DNA of 13,247 nucleotides, from contig CAMAUH010000055.1 in the NCBI GenBank assembly GCA_945861365.1, forward strand, positions 1 to 13,247, written 5' to 3'. The notes beneath the pieces were generated by a model, which ran no database searches, was not told the DNA's origin, and saw only the letters and a list, made by a program, of their open reading frames with translations. Of the stretch, positions 6,168 through 13,247 are shown piece by piece; position 1 is the first letter of the stretch, and every line of letters starts with the position of its first letter. Both the position numbers and the translations under genes were made by a program. This DNA comes from Candidatus Kuenenia stuttgartensis. Lineage in GTDB: Bacteria > Planctomycetota > UBA1135 > UBA2386.

Positions 6168-7016
6168 ATGCACTGCCGTGTCGCCGGCTCGCTCTGTCTG
6201 GTTTCCCTCACCTTCGCCGGTTGCATCATCCCCAAGGACGCCAAGGCGAACGTGGTCACCAGCGCGCAGCTGGGGAACAAGTGGGTGGTCCGCGGCCAGA
6301 CCTTCATCGACGAGCCGACGCTGCTGCCACGGCTGGCCTTGTCGGCACCGACGGTGAACGGTGACACGATCCGGCTGGTCGGCGAAGGGGCGATGCCGCT
6401 CGGCAACGACACCGGCAAGGGCTGGTACCCGGATGGCCACGCCGGCCGCTTCGCGCAGGTCGACCTGGTCGGCAGCTACGCGAAGACCTTCGGGGACATC
6501 ACGCTCGAAGGCGGCGTGCACAACTACGTGCTGCCGAACGGCAAGGAGTTCGTGAACACCGAACGCGGCACGACCTCGGAGCTGTTCCTGTTGGCGAGCG
6601 CCAACGTGCTGGAAGCGACGCCGTACGTGTCGGTTCACTACGACATCGACGAGGTCCAGGACTGGTACTTCCGCGGCGGCATCACCGAGAGCATCCCGCT
6701 CGGCGAGACCTTCTTCATCAGCCTCGACGGCTCGCTCGGCTACATCACCAACGGGCAGGCGCAGTGGCTGTTCGGCGCCGACAAGTCGGGCCTCGCCGAC
6801 CTGCGCGGAATGATCGCGCTGAACTGGCGCTACGACGAACGCACGACGTTCAACATCGGCCTGAACGGCTCGACGATGCTGGACTCGGGCATCGCGCGCT
6901 GGATGCAGCAGCAGAACCAGTACACGATCGGCACCAGCGCCAGCGGCACGACCTTCGGCACCGGCATCGACCCGGATCCGGTCTGGGTCACGGTCGGCGG
7001 CGCTTTCGCGTTCTGA
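6168..7016 (+). CDS. predicted outer-membrane beta-barrel protein with N-terminal signal peptide
   Basis: The 282-residue product starts MHCRVAGSLCLVSLTFAGC, a signal peptide ending in a possible lipobox (Cys19, although Phe is unusual at -3). The remainder looks like a beta-barrel: amphipathic strands such as AQVDLVGSYAKTFGDITLEG, SELFLLASANVLEATPYVSV, DWYFRGGITESIPLGETFFI and MIALNWRYDERTTFNIGLNG, ending TVGGAFAF with a terminal Phe. The pattern of a GGVHNYVLP-type strand followed by a Tyr/Asp-rich strand recalls uncharacterised porin-like proteins, but I cannot name a family or substrate. The start is supported by CGGAG five bases ahead of the ATG. It is divergent from the other barrel gene, with a matching signal layout and C-terminus, so the two may be distant paralogues. 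It converges on the kinase gene with 20 bp between stops. Confidence 0.75.
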   Translation: MHCRVAGSLCLVSLTFAGCIIPKDAKANVVTSAQLGNKWVVRGQTFIDEPTLLPRLALSAPTVNGDTIRLVGEGAMPLGNDTGKGWYPDGHAGRFAQVDLVGSYAKTFGDITLEGGVHNYVLPNGKEFVNTERGTTSELFLLASANVLEATPYVSVHYDIDEVQDWYFRGGITESIPLGETFFISLDGSLGYITNGQAQWLFGADKSGLADLRGMIALNWRYDERTTFNIGLNGSTMLDSGIARWMQQQNQYTIGTSASGTTFGTGIDPDPVWVTVGGAFAF

Positions 7017-7036
7017 ACTGCCGCGCCGCGCCCTTC

Positions 7037-9532
7037 TCAGCGCCGGCGCACGCGGAACTCGCCGCGGCCCTGGTCGACGAACAGCGTGACCTGCGGCTCG
7101 CTGGTGTGCTCGGGGATCGGGACGGTCACTGAGCTGCGCACGGTTGGCATCTCCTCTTCCGTGACGCCACCCTGTTGGTTGCGCGGCACCGCCACCTCGC
7201 CGATCTCGATCTCGAGCTTGTCGCTGCGGCGCTGCACGGAGAAGTAGCCGCGCGTATCGGCGACGTTCGGGTCGGTCTGCTTCCACTGGTGCGACTTGGC
7301 GCCGGGGACCGGGGCGAGCTTCCAGGAGCCACCCTCGAGCGTGCCCTGCATCATCTCGATGGACCAATCCGCCTCATCGTCGTCGGAAGCGCGCGTGCAG
7401 CTGATGACCCAGGCCCGATCGCCGAACTCGAAGCGCAACCCGACCTTCGCCGGCGCCGTGCCTTCGTCGGGCCCGGACACCAGCGAGCCAGCCCACTCCC
7501 AATAGGTATCGGTGCCGAGCCCCGTCTGCAGCGTGCGCAGCCGCTTGCTGGCGCGGCACGCGACGAAGCCGAGTCGCGCATCGACCCAACGGCCATCGCG
7601 TTCATCGACCTTGAACTCGCTCTTGCCCTCGAAGCCGACCAGCGGCGCATCGCTCGGCACCTGGCCGGTGACGACCTTGTGGCTCGCCTTGGTGGCCACC
7701 TTGCCATCGCTGACCTCGAGGCCGATGTCGAACTCGATACCCGGCAGGCTGTCCTCGATGCGGAACTTGGCCTTCGCCTGGTTGCGGCCGGACACCAGCT
7801 TGATCTCGTCCGGCACGTTCCACGTGTAGGTGAGCTTCGCGGCGTCGCCGTTGTCGGGATCGCTGGCCTTGGCCTCGAGCCAGAAGTCCTTCTTCAGCGC
7901 ATGCTGGGTCTCACCATCGATCGAGGCGACCACCGGGGGCCGGTTCGTGGCCGGCGGCGGATCGGTTGGCTTGTCCGGCTTGCCGCCGTTGCCGTTCGGA
8001 TCCTTCGGCGCATCGACCTGCACCACCGGCTTCGACTCCTCCGGCTTGCCGCCGCCAGTGCCGCCAGCGCCGCCACCACCGAACGCGAAGAACGCGCCGA
8101 TGCCGCCGCCGACCAGCACGACCGCCGCGATGACGAGGCCCGCCTTCGACTTGGCCGGCGGGGCAGCAGCGGCGCCGCTGTTGCGCGCCACCGGCGTCTC
8201 CTGGAACACCGGCTCGGCCGTCGCTGCAGCACCTTGCTCGAGGCCTTCTGCCAGGAAGTTGATCTCGGACGTACGCAGCAGACCGGCGGCCGGCTCCGGC
8301 GATTTGGTGGCCGGTGGTTTCGTCACCGGCGGCCTGGTCACCGGCGGCTTCGTCGCGGGCGGCCTGGTGTTCGGCGGTCGCGAACCACCCACCGGTTTCG
8401 TCACGACGGTCGCGTCGAGCGGCGTTTCGTCCTGTGGCTGGGGCTCCGGCTCTGACTCTGGCTCCGGTGGTTTCGGGGCCCGCGAGGGCCGCAGCAACGG
8501 GAAGGTGCCGTGGATGGTCTCTTCGCCGACCACCGGCTTGATCTGCGTCTTCGTCACCGAACGCGTGCGGTTGCCGAGCGCGTCCAGCAACTCCACGATC
8601 CGTTCGTCGAGCTCCTTGTACGACGCGGGCCGATCCTCGCGGTTCACCGCCAGCATGCTCTGCACCAATGCACCGACCGCGGGCGGCACCGACGCGTTCT
8701 CCTGGCACGGATCCGGCGCCTGCGGCGCGCGCTTCTGCACCAGGATCTCGGACAGCTTGCGCGCGCGGAACGCCGGCTTGCCGACCAGCATCTCGTAGAG
8801 CACGCAGCCGAGGCCGTAGATGTCGCTGCGGAAGTCGACCGAGTCGGGCTCGTCGTACTGTTCGGGCGACATCGTCGCCGGCGTGCCCATCACCGAGCCG
8901 GGCGAAGTCAGCCCCATGCTCGCATTGCCGTCGGACGCGCGCGCGAGGCCGAGGTCGACGACCTTCGGCGTGAACGGGAACGCCACGTCCAGCGCGGTCG
9001 ACGTCACCGTCTCGAGCAGGATGTTCTCGGCCTTGACGTCGCGGTGGATGATGCCGAGCGAGAACGCGTGGCCGAGCGCCTGCGCGGTCGCGCGCGTCAT
9101 GCGCAGTGCGGCCGGCACCGAGATCGCGCCGTGGTCGCCGATCCACTTCTTCAGGCTCGGCCCGTCGATGAACTCCATCACCAGGTACGACTGGCCATCG
9201 TCCGTGGTGCCCGCCATGTGGCAGGCGACGATGTTGGGGTGCTTGATGCCGGCGAGGATCTTGGCTTCACGCTGGAAGCGCTGCACGAACGAGTCGCCGC
9301 CGAGTTCGACCGACAGCAGCTTCACGGCGACGCGACGGTCGAGGAAGTCCTGGCGGCCGCTGTAGACCACGCCCATGCCGCCGCGCGCGATCTCGTACTG
9401 CAGCGTGATGCCGGGGATCTTCGGCGAGCCCGGTGGCAGCGGCGGCGGCGTGGCCGGCGTCGCATCCGGACTCCAAGCCCGCGTCGAGTCGATGGGCTTC
9501 TGCCGCTTGCCGTCCGGATCGGTGCCGCTCAC
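7037..9532 (-). CDS. transmembrane Hanks-type Ser/Thr protein kinase with PKD-like exported region
   Basis: The 831-residue product carries a full kinase domain at about 42-315: glycine loop ARGGMGVVY (49-57), VAVKLL with Lys71, Glu89 in helix C, YLVMEFIDG hinge, catalytic loop HRDVKAEN (Asp165, Asn170), DLG (193-195) in place of DFG as in many bacterial kinases, and GTPATMSPEQ (216-225). It should be active. An acidic Pro/Glu stretch (355-370) and a PPxTK/R repeat linker (385-412) lead to one membrane helix at about 464-484. Outside the membrane, 530-622 resembles a PKD fold (NRPPVVASIDG, KASDPDNG, LTYTWNVP, GLEVSDGK). Residues 630-831 are a beta-rich region I do not recognise. Kinase inside, sensor outside is the expected arrangement. 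The GTG start (9532-9530) overlaps the TGA of the upstream MORN/thioredoxin gene and has GAGGAG five bases before it, so the two are translationally coupled. Substrates are unknown. Confidence 0.93.
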   Translation of the reverse strand: MSGTDPDGKRQKPIDSTRAWSPDATPATPPPLPPGSPKIPGITLQYEIARGGMGVVYSGRQDFLDRRVAVKLLSVELGGDSFVQRFQREAKILAGIKHPNIVACHMAGTTDDGQSYLVMEFIDGPSLKKWIGDHGAISVPAALRMTRATAQALGHAFSLGIIHRDVKAENILLETVTSTALDVAFPFTPKVVDLGLARASDGNASMGLTSPGSVMGTPATMSPEQYDEPDSVDFRSDIYGLGCVLYEMLVGKPAFRARKLSEILVQKRAPQAPDPCQENASVPPAVGALVQSMLAVNREDRPASYKELDERIVELLDALGNRTRSVTKTQIKPVVGEETIHGTFPLLRPSRAPKPPEPESEPEPQPQDETPLDATVVTKPVGGSRPPNTRPPATKPPVTRPPVTKPPATKSPEPAAGLLRTSEINFLAEGLEQGAAATAEPVFQETPVARNSGAAAAPPAKSKAGLVIAAVVLVGGGIGAFFAFGGGGAGGTGGGKPEESKPVVQVDAPKDPNGNGGKPDKPTDPPPATNRPPVVASIDGETQHALKKDFWLEAKASDPDNGDAAKLTYTWNVPDEIKLVSGRNQAKAKFRIEDSLPGIEFDIGLEVSDGKVATKASHKVVTGQVPSDAPLVGFEGKSEFKVDERDGRWVDARLGFVACRASKRLRTLQTGLGTDTYWEWAGSLVSGPDEGTAPAKVGLRFEFGDRAWVISCTRASDDDEADWSIEMMQGTLEGGSWKLAPVPGAKSHQWKQTDPNVADTRGYFSVQRRSDKLEIEIGEVAVPRNQQGGVTEEEMPTVRSSVTVPIPEHTSEPQVTLFVDQGRGEFRVRRR
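8297..8380 (-). repeat. short tandem repeat encoding the PPxTK/R linker of the kinase
   Basis: The DNA repeats a unit of roughly 15 bases five times with small changes, coding for PPNTR, PPATK, PPVTR, PPVTK and PPATK between the kinase domain and the membrane helix. It is an extended, flexible, positively charged spacer. Such repeats change length easily between strains. Confidence 0.7.
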
Positions 9533-9543
9533 TTCATCTCCTC
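9529..9543 (-). promoter_or_regulatory. GTGA stop/start overlap with ribosome binding site for the kinase
   Basis: On the minus strand GAGGAG (9543-9538) is followed by five bases and then GTGA, where GTG starts the kinase and TGA ends the MORN/thioredoxin gene. This settles the kinase start and indicates translational coupling. Confidence 0.75.
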
Positions 9544-11223
9544 GATCTTCTCGATCAGCTTCTTGGCTGCAGGGCGATCGGCACGGTGCTCGCCTTTGTA
9601 GAAGAAGACGATCTTGCCGTCCTTGTCGAGGATCAGCGTCGACGGCGACGCGAGGTCGCCTTCGATGCCGAGCTGCGTCACCAGCGACAGGTCCGGGTCG
9701 TAGAAGACCCGGTAGGGCGGGCCGCCCTCGTTGAACGTCATCTTGTAGGCCTTCTCGAACGACTGCTCGTTCTCCTTGGCGCCCGGGTAGATGACGAGCA
9801 CTTCGACGCCGAGCTCATCGAGCCGCGCGCGCGACTGCGCCAGCGCCTTGGTCTGTGCGACGCAGTAGCAGCAGACTTCGCCGAGGAAGCCGCGCAGCAC
9901 GACGATCATCACCTTCTTCTTGCCGACGAACTGCGTGAGGTCGATGTCGTTGCCGTCGACGCCCTTCATCGTCTGGAACGGCATCGGCTTGCCGTACCAC
10001 TGCTTCAGCTCGCCCTGGGCCATCGTGCGCGGGGCCGCACCGGCTGGCAGGTATGGGCCCGCCGCGACCGAACCGGTCGCCGGCGCGCCATACAGGTACT
10101 CCTTCACGAAGCTGTCCATGTTCTGGCGCTGGCGGACCGAGAACTGCGGCTGCTCGGCGGCCGGCACGCGGGCCGGCGCCTGGTCGATGTCGACGACCAC
10201 CGCCTGCACCGCCGGGGCCGGCGCTGCCACCACCGCCGGCTGCGGCAGCACGACGGCACCGTCGATCGGGGCCATGATCTCGGCCGCGTGCACGCCGACC
10301 AGAGCCTCCGGCGTCAGCGCGGCCAAGGCCGTGTCGGGCGCCCACGGCTGGCTGCTGCCGAGCGCCGGCACCGGCCCGGCGACCAGCGGACGGCTCGCGC
10401 CACCGCGGTCGACCACCGTGCCACCGACGAACGCACCGCCGGCCAGCACGCCCTGGGCGACGACGTTGCCGAGCAGGTCGCGCGCCTCGAACACGCCGCT
10501 GCACTTGCCGTCGACGATGCCGCTGCAGAACCGCAGCCGGCCGTTCTCGTGCCAGCTGGTCCAACGGCCGGTCGGCACGCCGTTCAGCAGCACGCCCTCG
10601 CGGCGGACCTTGCCATTCGGCCACGTTTCCCGCGCGACGCGCACGCCCACCTTGCTGCCGAAGTCCTGCCCCCCCTCCTCACCGTTGGCGCCGTACACGC
10701 GCCACGGACCGATGCGGTCGCCGCGGAAGTACATGCCCTCCGCCTTCGGCTTGCCGCCCGGGTAGTAGTAGGTCCACGGCCCCGACAGCTTGCCGGCGTC
10801 GAACTGGCCGGCGCGATCGAGGCCGCCGTCGGCGCGGAAGAACTGCCACAGGCCGTCCTCGAAGTCGGCGATGTAGCGCCCGCGGGCCTGCGGCGTCTGG
10901 TCCTGGTACTGCAACGTCCACTCGCCCGAGCGCTTGCCCGTGTCGTCGAACTCGCCGGAACGCTCGATGACGCCGTTCTCGTAGTAGAAGACCCACGCAC
11001 CGATCTGGCGGTCGCCGGCGTACTGGCCCTTCGCCCGCGGCTTGCCCGACTCGTAGTAGTAGACCCAATCGCCGCTCTGCAAGCCGGCCGCCAGCGAGCC
11101 GCGGCTCTTCGGCAGGCCGCTCGACCACTTCTCGGAGTAGTCCACCAGTTGCTGCACGAAGAACTTGCAGCCTGCCGCGGACACACAGACCGCGAGAGCA
11201 ACCAACAGGGTCTTTGACTTCAT
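9529..11223 (-). CDS. lipoprotein joining MORN_2/YwqK-type repeats to a thioredoxin-fold domain
   Basis: The 564-residue product opens MKSKTLLVALAVCVSAAGC, a lipoprotein signal with lipid Cys19. Residues 47-260 hold about eight MORN_2-type repeats with the pattern G-x-W-x-x-Y-x-x-x-G (SGDWVYYYESGK, IGAWVFYYENG, SGPWTYYYPGGK, TGRWTSWHENG). An Ala/Val/Pro-rich linker (about 265-365) follows. The C-terminal part (about 410-564) is an AhpC/TSA or thioredoxin-like fold: VMIVVLRGFLGEVCCYC with Cys451, Cys452 and Cys454 (a CxxC containing an extra Cys), VEVLVIYPG, YRVFYDPD, and SPSTLILDKDGKIV with a likely cis-Pro527. It could be a membrane-anchored periplasmic thiol reductase or peroxidase with a protein-binding repeat arm. 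The start is the ATG at 11223-11221, which begins the signal peptide; no Shine-Dalgarno is seen. Its stop overlaps the kinase start (GTGA), so the two form an operon. The architecture is unusual and the enzymatic role is inferred from the fold only. Confidence 0.88.
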   Translation of the reverse strand: MKSKTLLVALAVCVSAAGCKFFVQQLVDYSEKWSSGLPKSRGSLAAGLQSGDWVYYYESGKPRAKGQYAGDRQIGAWVFYYENGVIERSGEFDDTGKRSGEWTLQYQDQTPQARGRYIADFEDGLWQFFRADGGLDRAGQFDAGKLSGPWTYYYPGGKPKAEGMYFRGDRIGPWRVYGANGEEGGQDFGSKVGVRVARETWPNGKVRREGVLLNGVPTGRWTSWHENGRLRFCSGIVDGKCSGVFEARDLLGNVVAQGVLAGGAFVGGTVVDRGGASRPLVAGPVPALGSSQPWAPDTALAALTPEALVGVHAAEIMAPIDGAVVLPQPAVVAAPAPAVQAVVVDIDQAPARVPAAEQPQFSVRQRQNMDSFVKEYLYGAPATGSVAAGPYLPAGAAPRTMAQGELKQWYGKPMPFQTMKGVDGNDIDLTQFVGKKKVMIVVLRGFLGEVCCYCVAQTKALAQSRARLDELGVEVLVIYPGAKENEQSFEKAYKMTFNEGGPPYRVFYDPDLSLVTQLGIEGDLASPSTLILDKDGKIVFFYKGEHRADRPAAKKLIEKIEEMK

Positions 11224-11398
11224 TGCTGGATCGACAACCGAGTAAGCCGCGCAGTATCCGCCGCGTCGCGCGCCGACGCCACCTTCGGACCGTCGCACGT
11301 TCGCGACGGCAGCGAGAGTTCAGGTACGGGGGTGGACCAACCAACTGACGGCGCGGGTAGGCTCTGCGCCCTCGCAGAACCTCCTGCGCGCTCAAACC
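11224..11398. other. divergent intergenic region between the MORN/thioredoxin and heme/PD40 genes
   Basis: These 175 bp separate two divergent start codons and should hold both promoters. No convincing -35/-10 pair is visible on either strand. The one clear feature is the inverted repeat at 11290-11309. Confidence 0.45.
11290..11309. repeat. 7-bp inverted repeat CCGTCGC/GCGACGG in the divergent region
   Basis: Perfect 7-bp arms flank the six bases ACGTTC, near the centre of the divergent intergenic region. A shared regulator site or a hairpin in one leader would both fit. Confidence 0.4.
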
Positions 11399-13247
11399 AT
11401 GGCTCGCCTCGCTCTCGGCTCCATCGTCCTGTTCTCCGCGGTCACCTTAGTGATCAGCTGCTCGTCGGGCCTGGGCCGCAATCCAGAACGCGCCCCCACG
11501 CCCGCAGCGGTGCTGAACCCGAACCGGGTGACCGGCATCGACCTCGGGGTGACGCCGACGGACGCCGCCGCCCAGCCAGTCGCGGCCGGCGCCGTCGTGC
11601 CGGCGATCGGCAGCACGGCCGCCCGCGACGTGATGCTGGTCGCGTTCACGAGCAGCTCGGCGGCCAATGACGCCGATGGCAGCGGCAACGCGTTGAGCCG
11701 CGACGCCGTGACCGACACGAACGGCGCCAACGACGTCTTCGTCGCCGCGATCAGCGCGCAGGACATCGAGACGCGCGCCTTCAGCCAGTCGCTGGCCGGC
11801 AAGTTCCGCCACCCGCGCTGCACGACCTGCCACAGCATGCAGTCGTCCGACACGCTCGCCTTCGTGTCGTCGACGCAACCGCACGCCGGGCCGCTGCCCG
11901 GAGCGGCCTTCCCGAACAACTCCCCCAGCGTCTGCACGCAGTGCCACGGCAGCTCGCAGTTCACCGCGAAGCCGATCCCGCTGTGGCAGGCGCCCGCGAC
12001 CTCGTTCGACTTCCGCCGCAAGACGGTGGCGCAGCTGGCCGACGCCGCCAACGACGCGCCGACCGGCGACATCTCGCACTTCCGCGATGACCCGCGCGTG
12101 CTGTGGGCCCTCGACTCGGGCCGCACGCCGACCTTCGGCGGCCGCAACGGCATCGCCGACGACGACCACGACGGCGTGCTCGAGCCCGAGGACACCGACG
12201 GCGTACCGAAGCCGGTGCCCGGTGGCGCGGCCGTGTTCCTGCGCGAGATCGAGGACTACATCGCCAGCGGCCGTGTGGTCACGAACGCCAGGGCCGTGAA
12301 GGACATCACGCTGGCCAGCCGCGCCAACGGCACGACCGCCGCCAGCAACGGCGCATCGACGACGCCGCGCGTGTTGTGGGTGGCGAACGGCAGCTTCGAT
12401 CCGACCAACTCGACCACTGCGCGCAACACCAACCCGGTCGGCACGCTCTACGTCGCGTTCGCATCGACCGGCAGCGACCTCGCCGGCACCGACGCCAACA
12501 GCGCCAGCGACGTGTTCCGCGCCACCGTCGAACTGCGCGCCGAGGAAGCCGCAGACGGCTCCGCGCTGACTGGCGGCCTCAACCTCGTCTACCTCGACGG
12601 CAGCACCGTGCTGTGCAGCGCCATCGACGGCGGCACGACGTCCGGCAACGGCGCGTCGACGCAACCGTCGATCGGCGGCGCGACCGCGGACACGGTCGCG
12701 TTCACGTCGCTGGCGACCGACCTGATCACCGCGTTCACCAACGGCAACAGCACCGGCGCGGACGTGTTCGTGCGCAAGATCGGCACCCAGGTGACGACGC
12801 TGGTCAGCCACTCGCTGTCGAGCACCAGCGCGACGGGCGACGGCGCGAGCGAGAAGCCCGCGGTCGACGCGACCGGCACGGTGGTGGCGTTCGAGAGCGA
12901 CGCGACCAACCTGCGCGCCGGCGACACCAACGGGCTGCGCGACGTCTACTACGCGGACGTCAGCGGCAGCACGCCGTTCACGAAGCTGCGCGCCAGCGTC
13001 TCGGTGGCAGGCGCCCAGGCCACCGGCGGCGCCAGCAGCGCGGCCAGCGTGCACGTCAGCGGCTCGCGCGTGCGCGTCGCGTTCCAGTCCGACGCGACCA
13101 ACCTCGACACCGGCCTCGTCGCGACGACCAACGTCTACCTGTTCGACAGCGCCCTCGCCGGCGGCACCAGCAGCCTGCTGAACCGCAGGCGCACACTGGA
13201 CGCCAACGTGATCGGCGACGGCTCGGCGCGCGCACCGGTCATCAGCA
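11399..13247 (+). CDS. lipoprotein with two-heme cytochrome c domain set between PD40-like repeats (3' end cut by the window)
   Basis: The frame is open from the ATG at 11399 to the right edge, giving 616 visible residues. MARLALGSIVLFSAVTLVISC is a lipoprotein signal with lipid Cys21. Two c-type heme motifs are present, CTTCH (141-145) and CTQCH (179-183). They are followed by a Trp/Phe stretch and HFRDDPRVLWALDSG (227-241), a layout I associate with small two-heme cytochromes found beside periplasmic oxidoreductases. Residues 254-268 (DDDHDGVLEPEDTDG) look like a calcium-binding loop. Around this domain are PD40/TolB-like repeats with the pattern VAF-x-S-x-ATNL-x-x-x-DTNG-x-x-DV(F/Y): about 80-118 before the hemes, and 350-377, 433-460, 496-520 and 559-583 after them. 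It is probably an exported electron-transfer protein with a propeller scaffold. The redox partner is unknown. No ribosome binding site is evident before the ATG. Confidence 0.85.
   Translation, partial: MARLALGSIVLFSAVTLVISCSSGLGRNPERAPTPAAVLNPNRVTGIDLGVTPTDAAAQPVAAGAVVPAIGSTAARDVMLVAFTSSSAANDADGSGNALSRDAVTDTNGANDVFVAAISAQDIETRAFSQSLAGKFRHPRCTTCHSMQSSDTLAFVSSTQPHAGPLPGAAFPNNSPSVCTQCHGSSQFTAKPIPLWQAPATSFDFRRKTVAQLADAANDAPTGDISHFRDDPRVLWALDSGRTPTFGGRNGIADDDHDGVLEPEDTDGVPKPVPGGAAVFLREIEDYIASGRVVTNARAVKDITLASRANGTTAASNGASTTPRVLWVANGSFDPTNSTTARNTNPVGTLYVAFASTGSDLAGTDANSASDVFRATVELRAEEAADGSALTGGLNLVYLDGSTVLCSAIDGGTTSGNGASTQPSIGGATADTVAFTSLATDLITAFTNGNSTGADVFVRKIGTQVTTLVSHSLSSTSATGDGASEKPAVDATGTVVAFESDATNLRAGDTNGLRDVYYADVSGSTPFTKLRASVSVAGAQATGGASSAASVHVSGSRVRVAFQSDATNLDTGLVATTNVYLFDSALAGGTSSLLNRRRTLDANVIGDGSARAPVIS

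Noticed and set aside
9433..11217. Long plus-strand open frame (about 590 codons) opposite the MORN/thioredoxin gene
   Set aside because: Its product is Arg/His/Ala/Leu-rich low complexity without domains, while the minus strand gives a clear lipoprotein with repeats and a thioredoxin fold. It is an antisense shadow caused by high GC.
11447..13054. Minus-strand open frame of about 535 codons opposite the heme/PD40 gene
   Set aside because: Val/Arg/Ala-rich low-complexity product with no motif. The plus strand shows a signal peptide, two CxxCH motifs and repeats.

Overview
The window is GC-rich bacterial DNA with densely packed genes on both strands. It holds eight sizeable genes, the last cut by the right edge, and perhaps the first few bases of a ninth at the left edge. 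No RNA gene, transposase, integrase or CRISPR array is visible. Several traits together suggest a Gram-negative, envelope-rich environmental bacterium: lipoprotein-type signal peptides, beta-barrel outer-membrane-like proteins ending in Phe, a membrane-bound Hanks-type Ser/Thr kinase, MORN-type repeats, and a lipoprotein joining c-type hemes to PD40-like repeats. A high-GC member of the Planctomycetota is my best guess. This rests on gene style only, and a myxobacterium-like or related lineage cannot be excluded.

Layout. (1) Positions 1-2437, minus strand: a vitamin B6 operon with a MocR/PdxR-type regulator (947-2437) followed after 23 bp by pdxS (9-923). An ATG one base past the pdxS stop may be the next gene, plausibly pdxT. 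(2) Positions 2438-2734: a divergent intergenic region holding a perfect 20-bp palindrome inside the apparent regulator promoter, a second 13-bp palindrome, and an 81-bp element with 19-bp inverted-repeat ends. (3) Positions 2735-5194, plus strand: a PstS-like binding protein with a degenerate ligand site, then a lipoprotein-type S41 peptidase whose start codon is unclear. The gap between them carries a GT-rich tract and two hairpins. (4) Positions 5201-7016: two divergently transcribed small outer-membrane beta-barrel candidates, 5201-5965 on minus and 6168-7016 on plus. (5) Positions 7037-11223, minus strand: a two-gene operon with a GTGA stop/start overlap. It encodes a lipoprotein joining MORN_2/YwqK repeats to a thioredoxin-fold domain, and a transmembrane Ser/Thr kinase with a PKD-like exported region. 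(6) Positions 11399-13247, plus strand: a partial lipoprotein with a two-heme cytochrome c domain between PD40-like repeats.

How the genes fit together: the B6 genes make PLP under a regulator whose own PLP-binding domain can sense the product. Most of the rest concerns the cell envelope. The kinase operon looks like an envelope sensing module in which a periplasmic redox/MORN lipoprotein could partner the kinase's outer domain. That pairing is inference from gene order and translational coupling. The most unusual architectures are the MORN_2-thioredoxin lipoprotein paired with the kinase and the heme/PD40 lipoprotein. The most unusual non-coding element is the 81-bp inverted repeat at 2500-2580.
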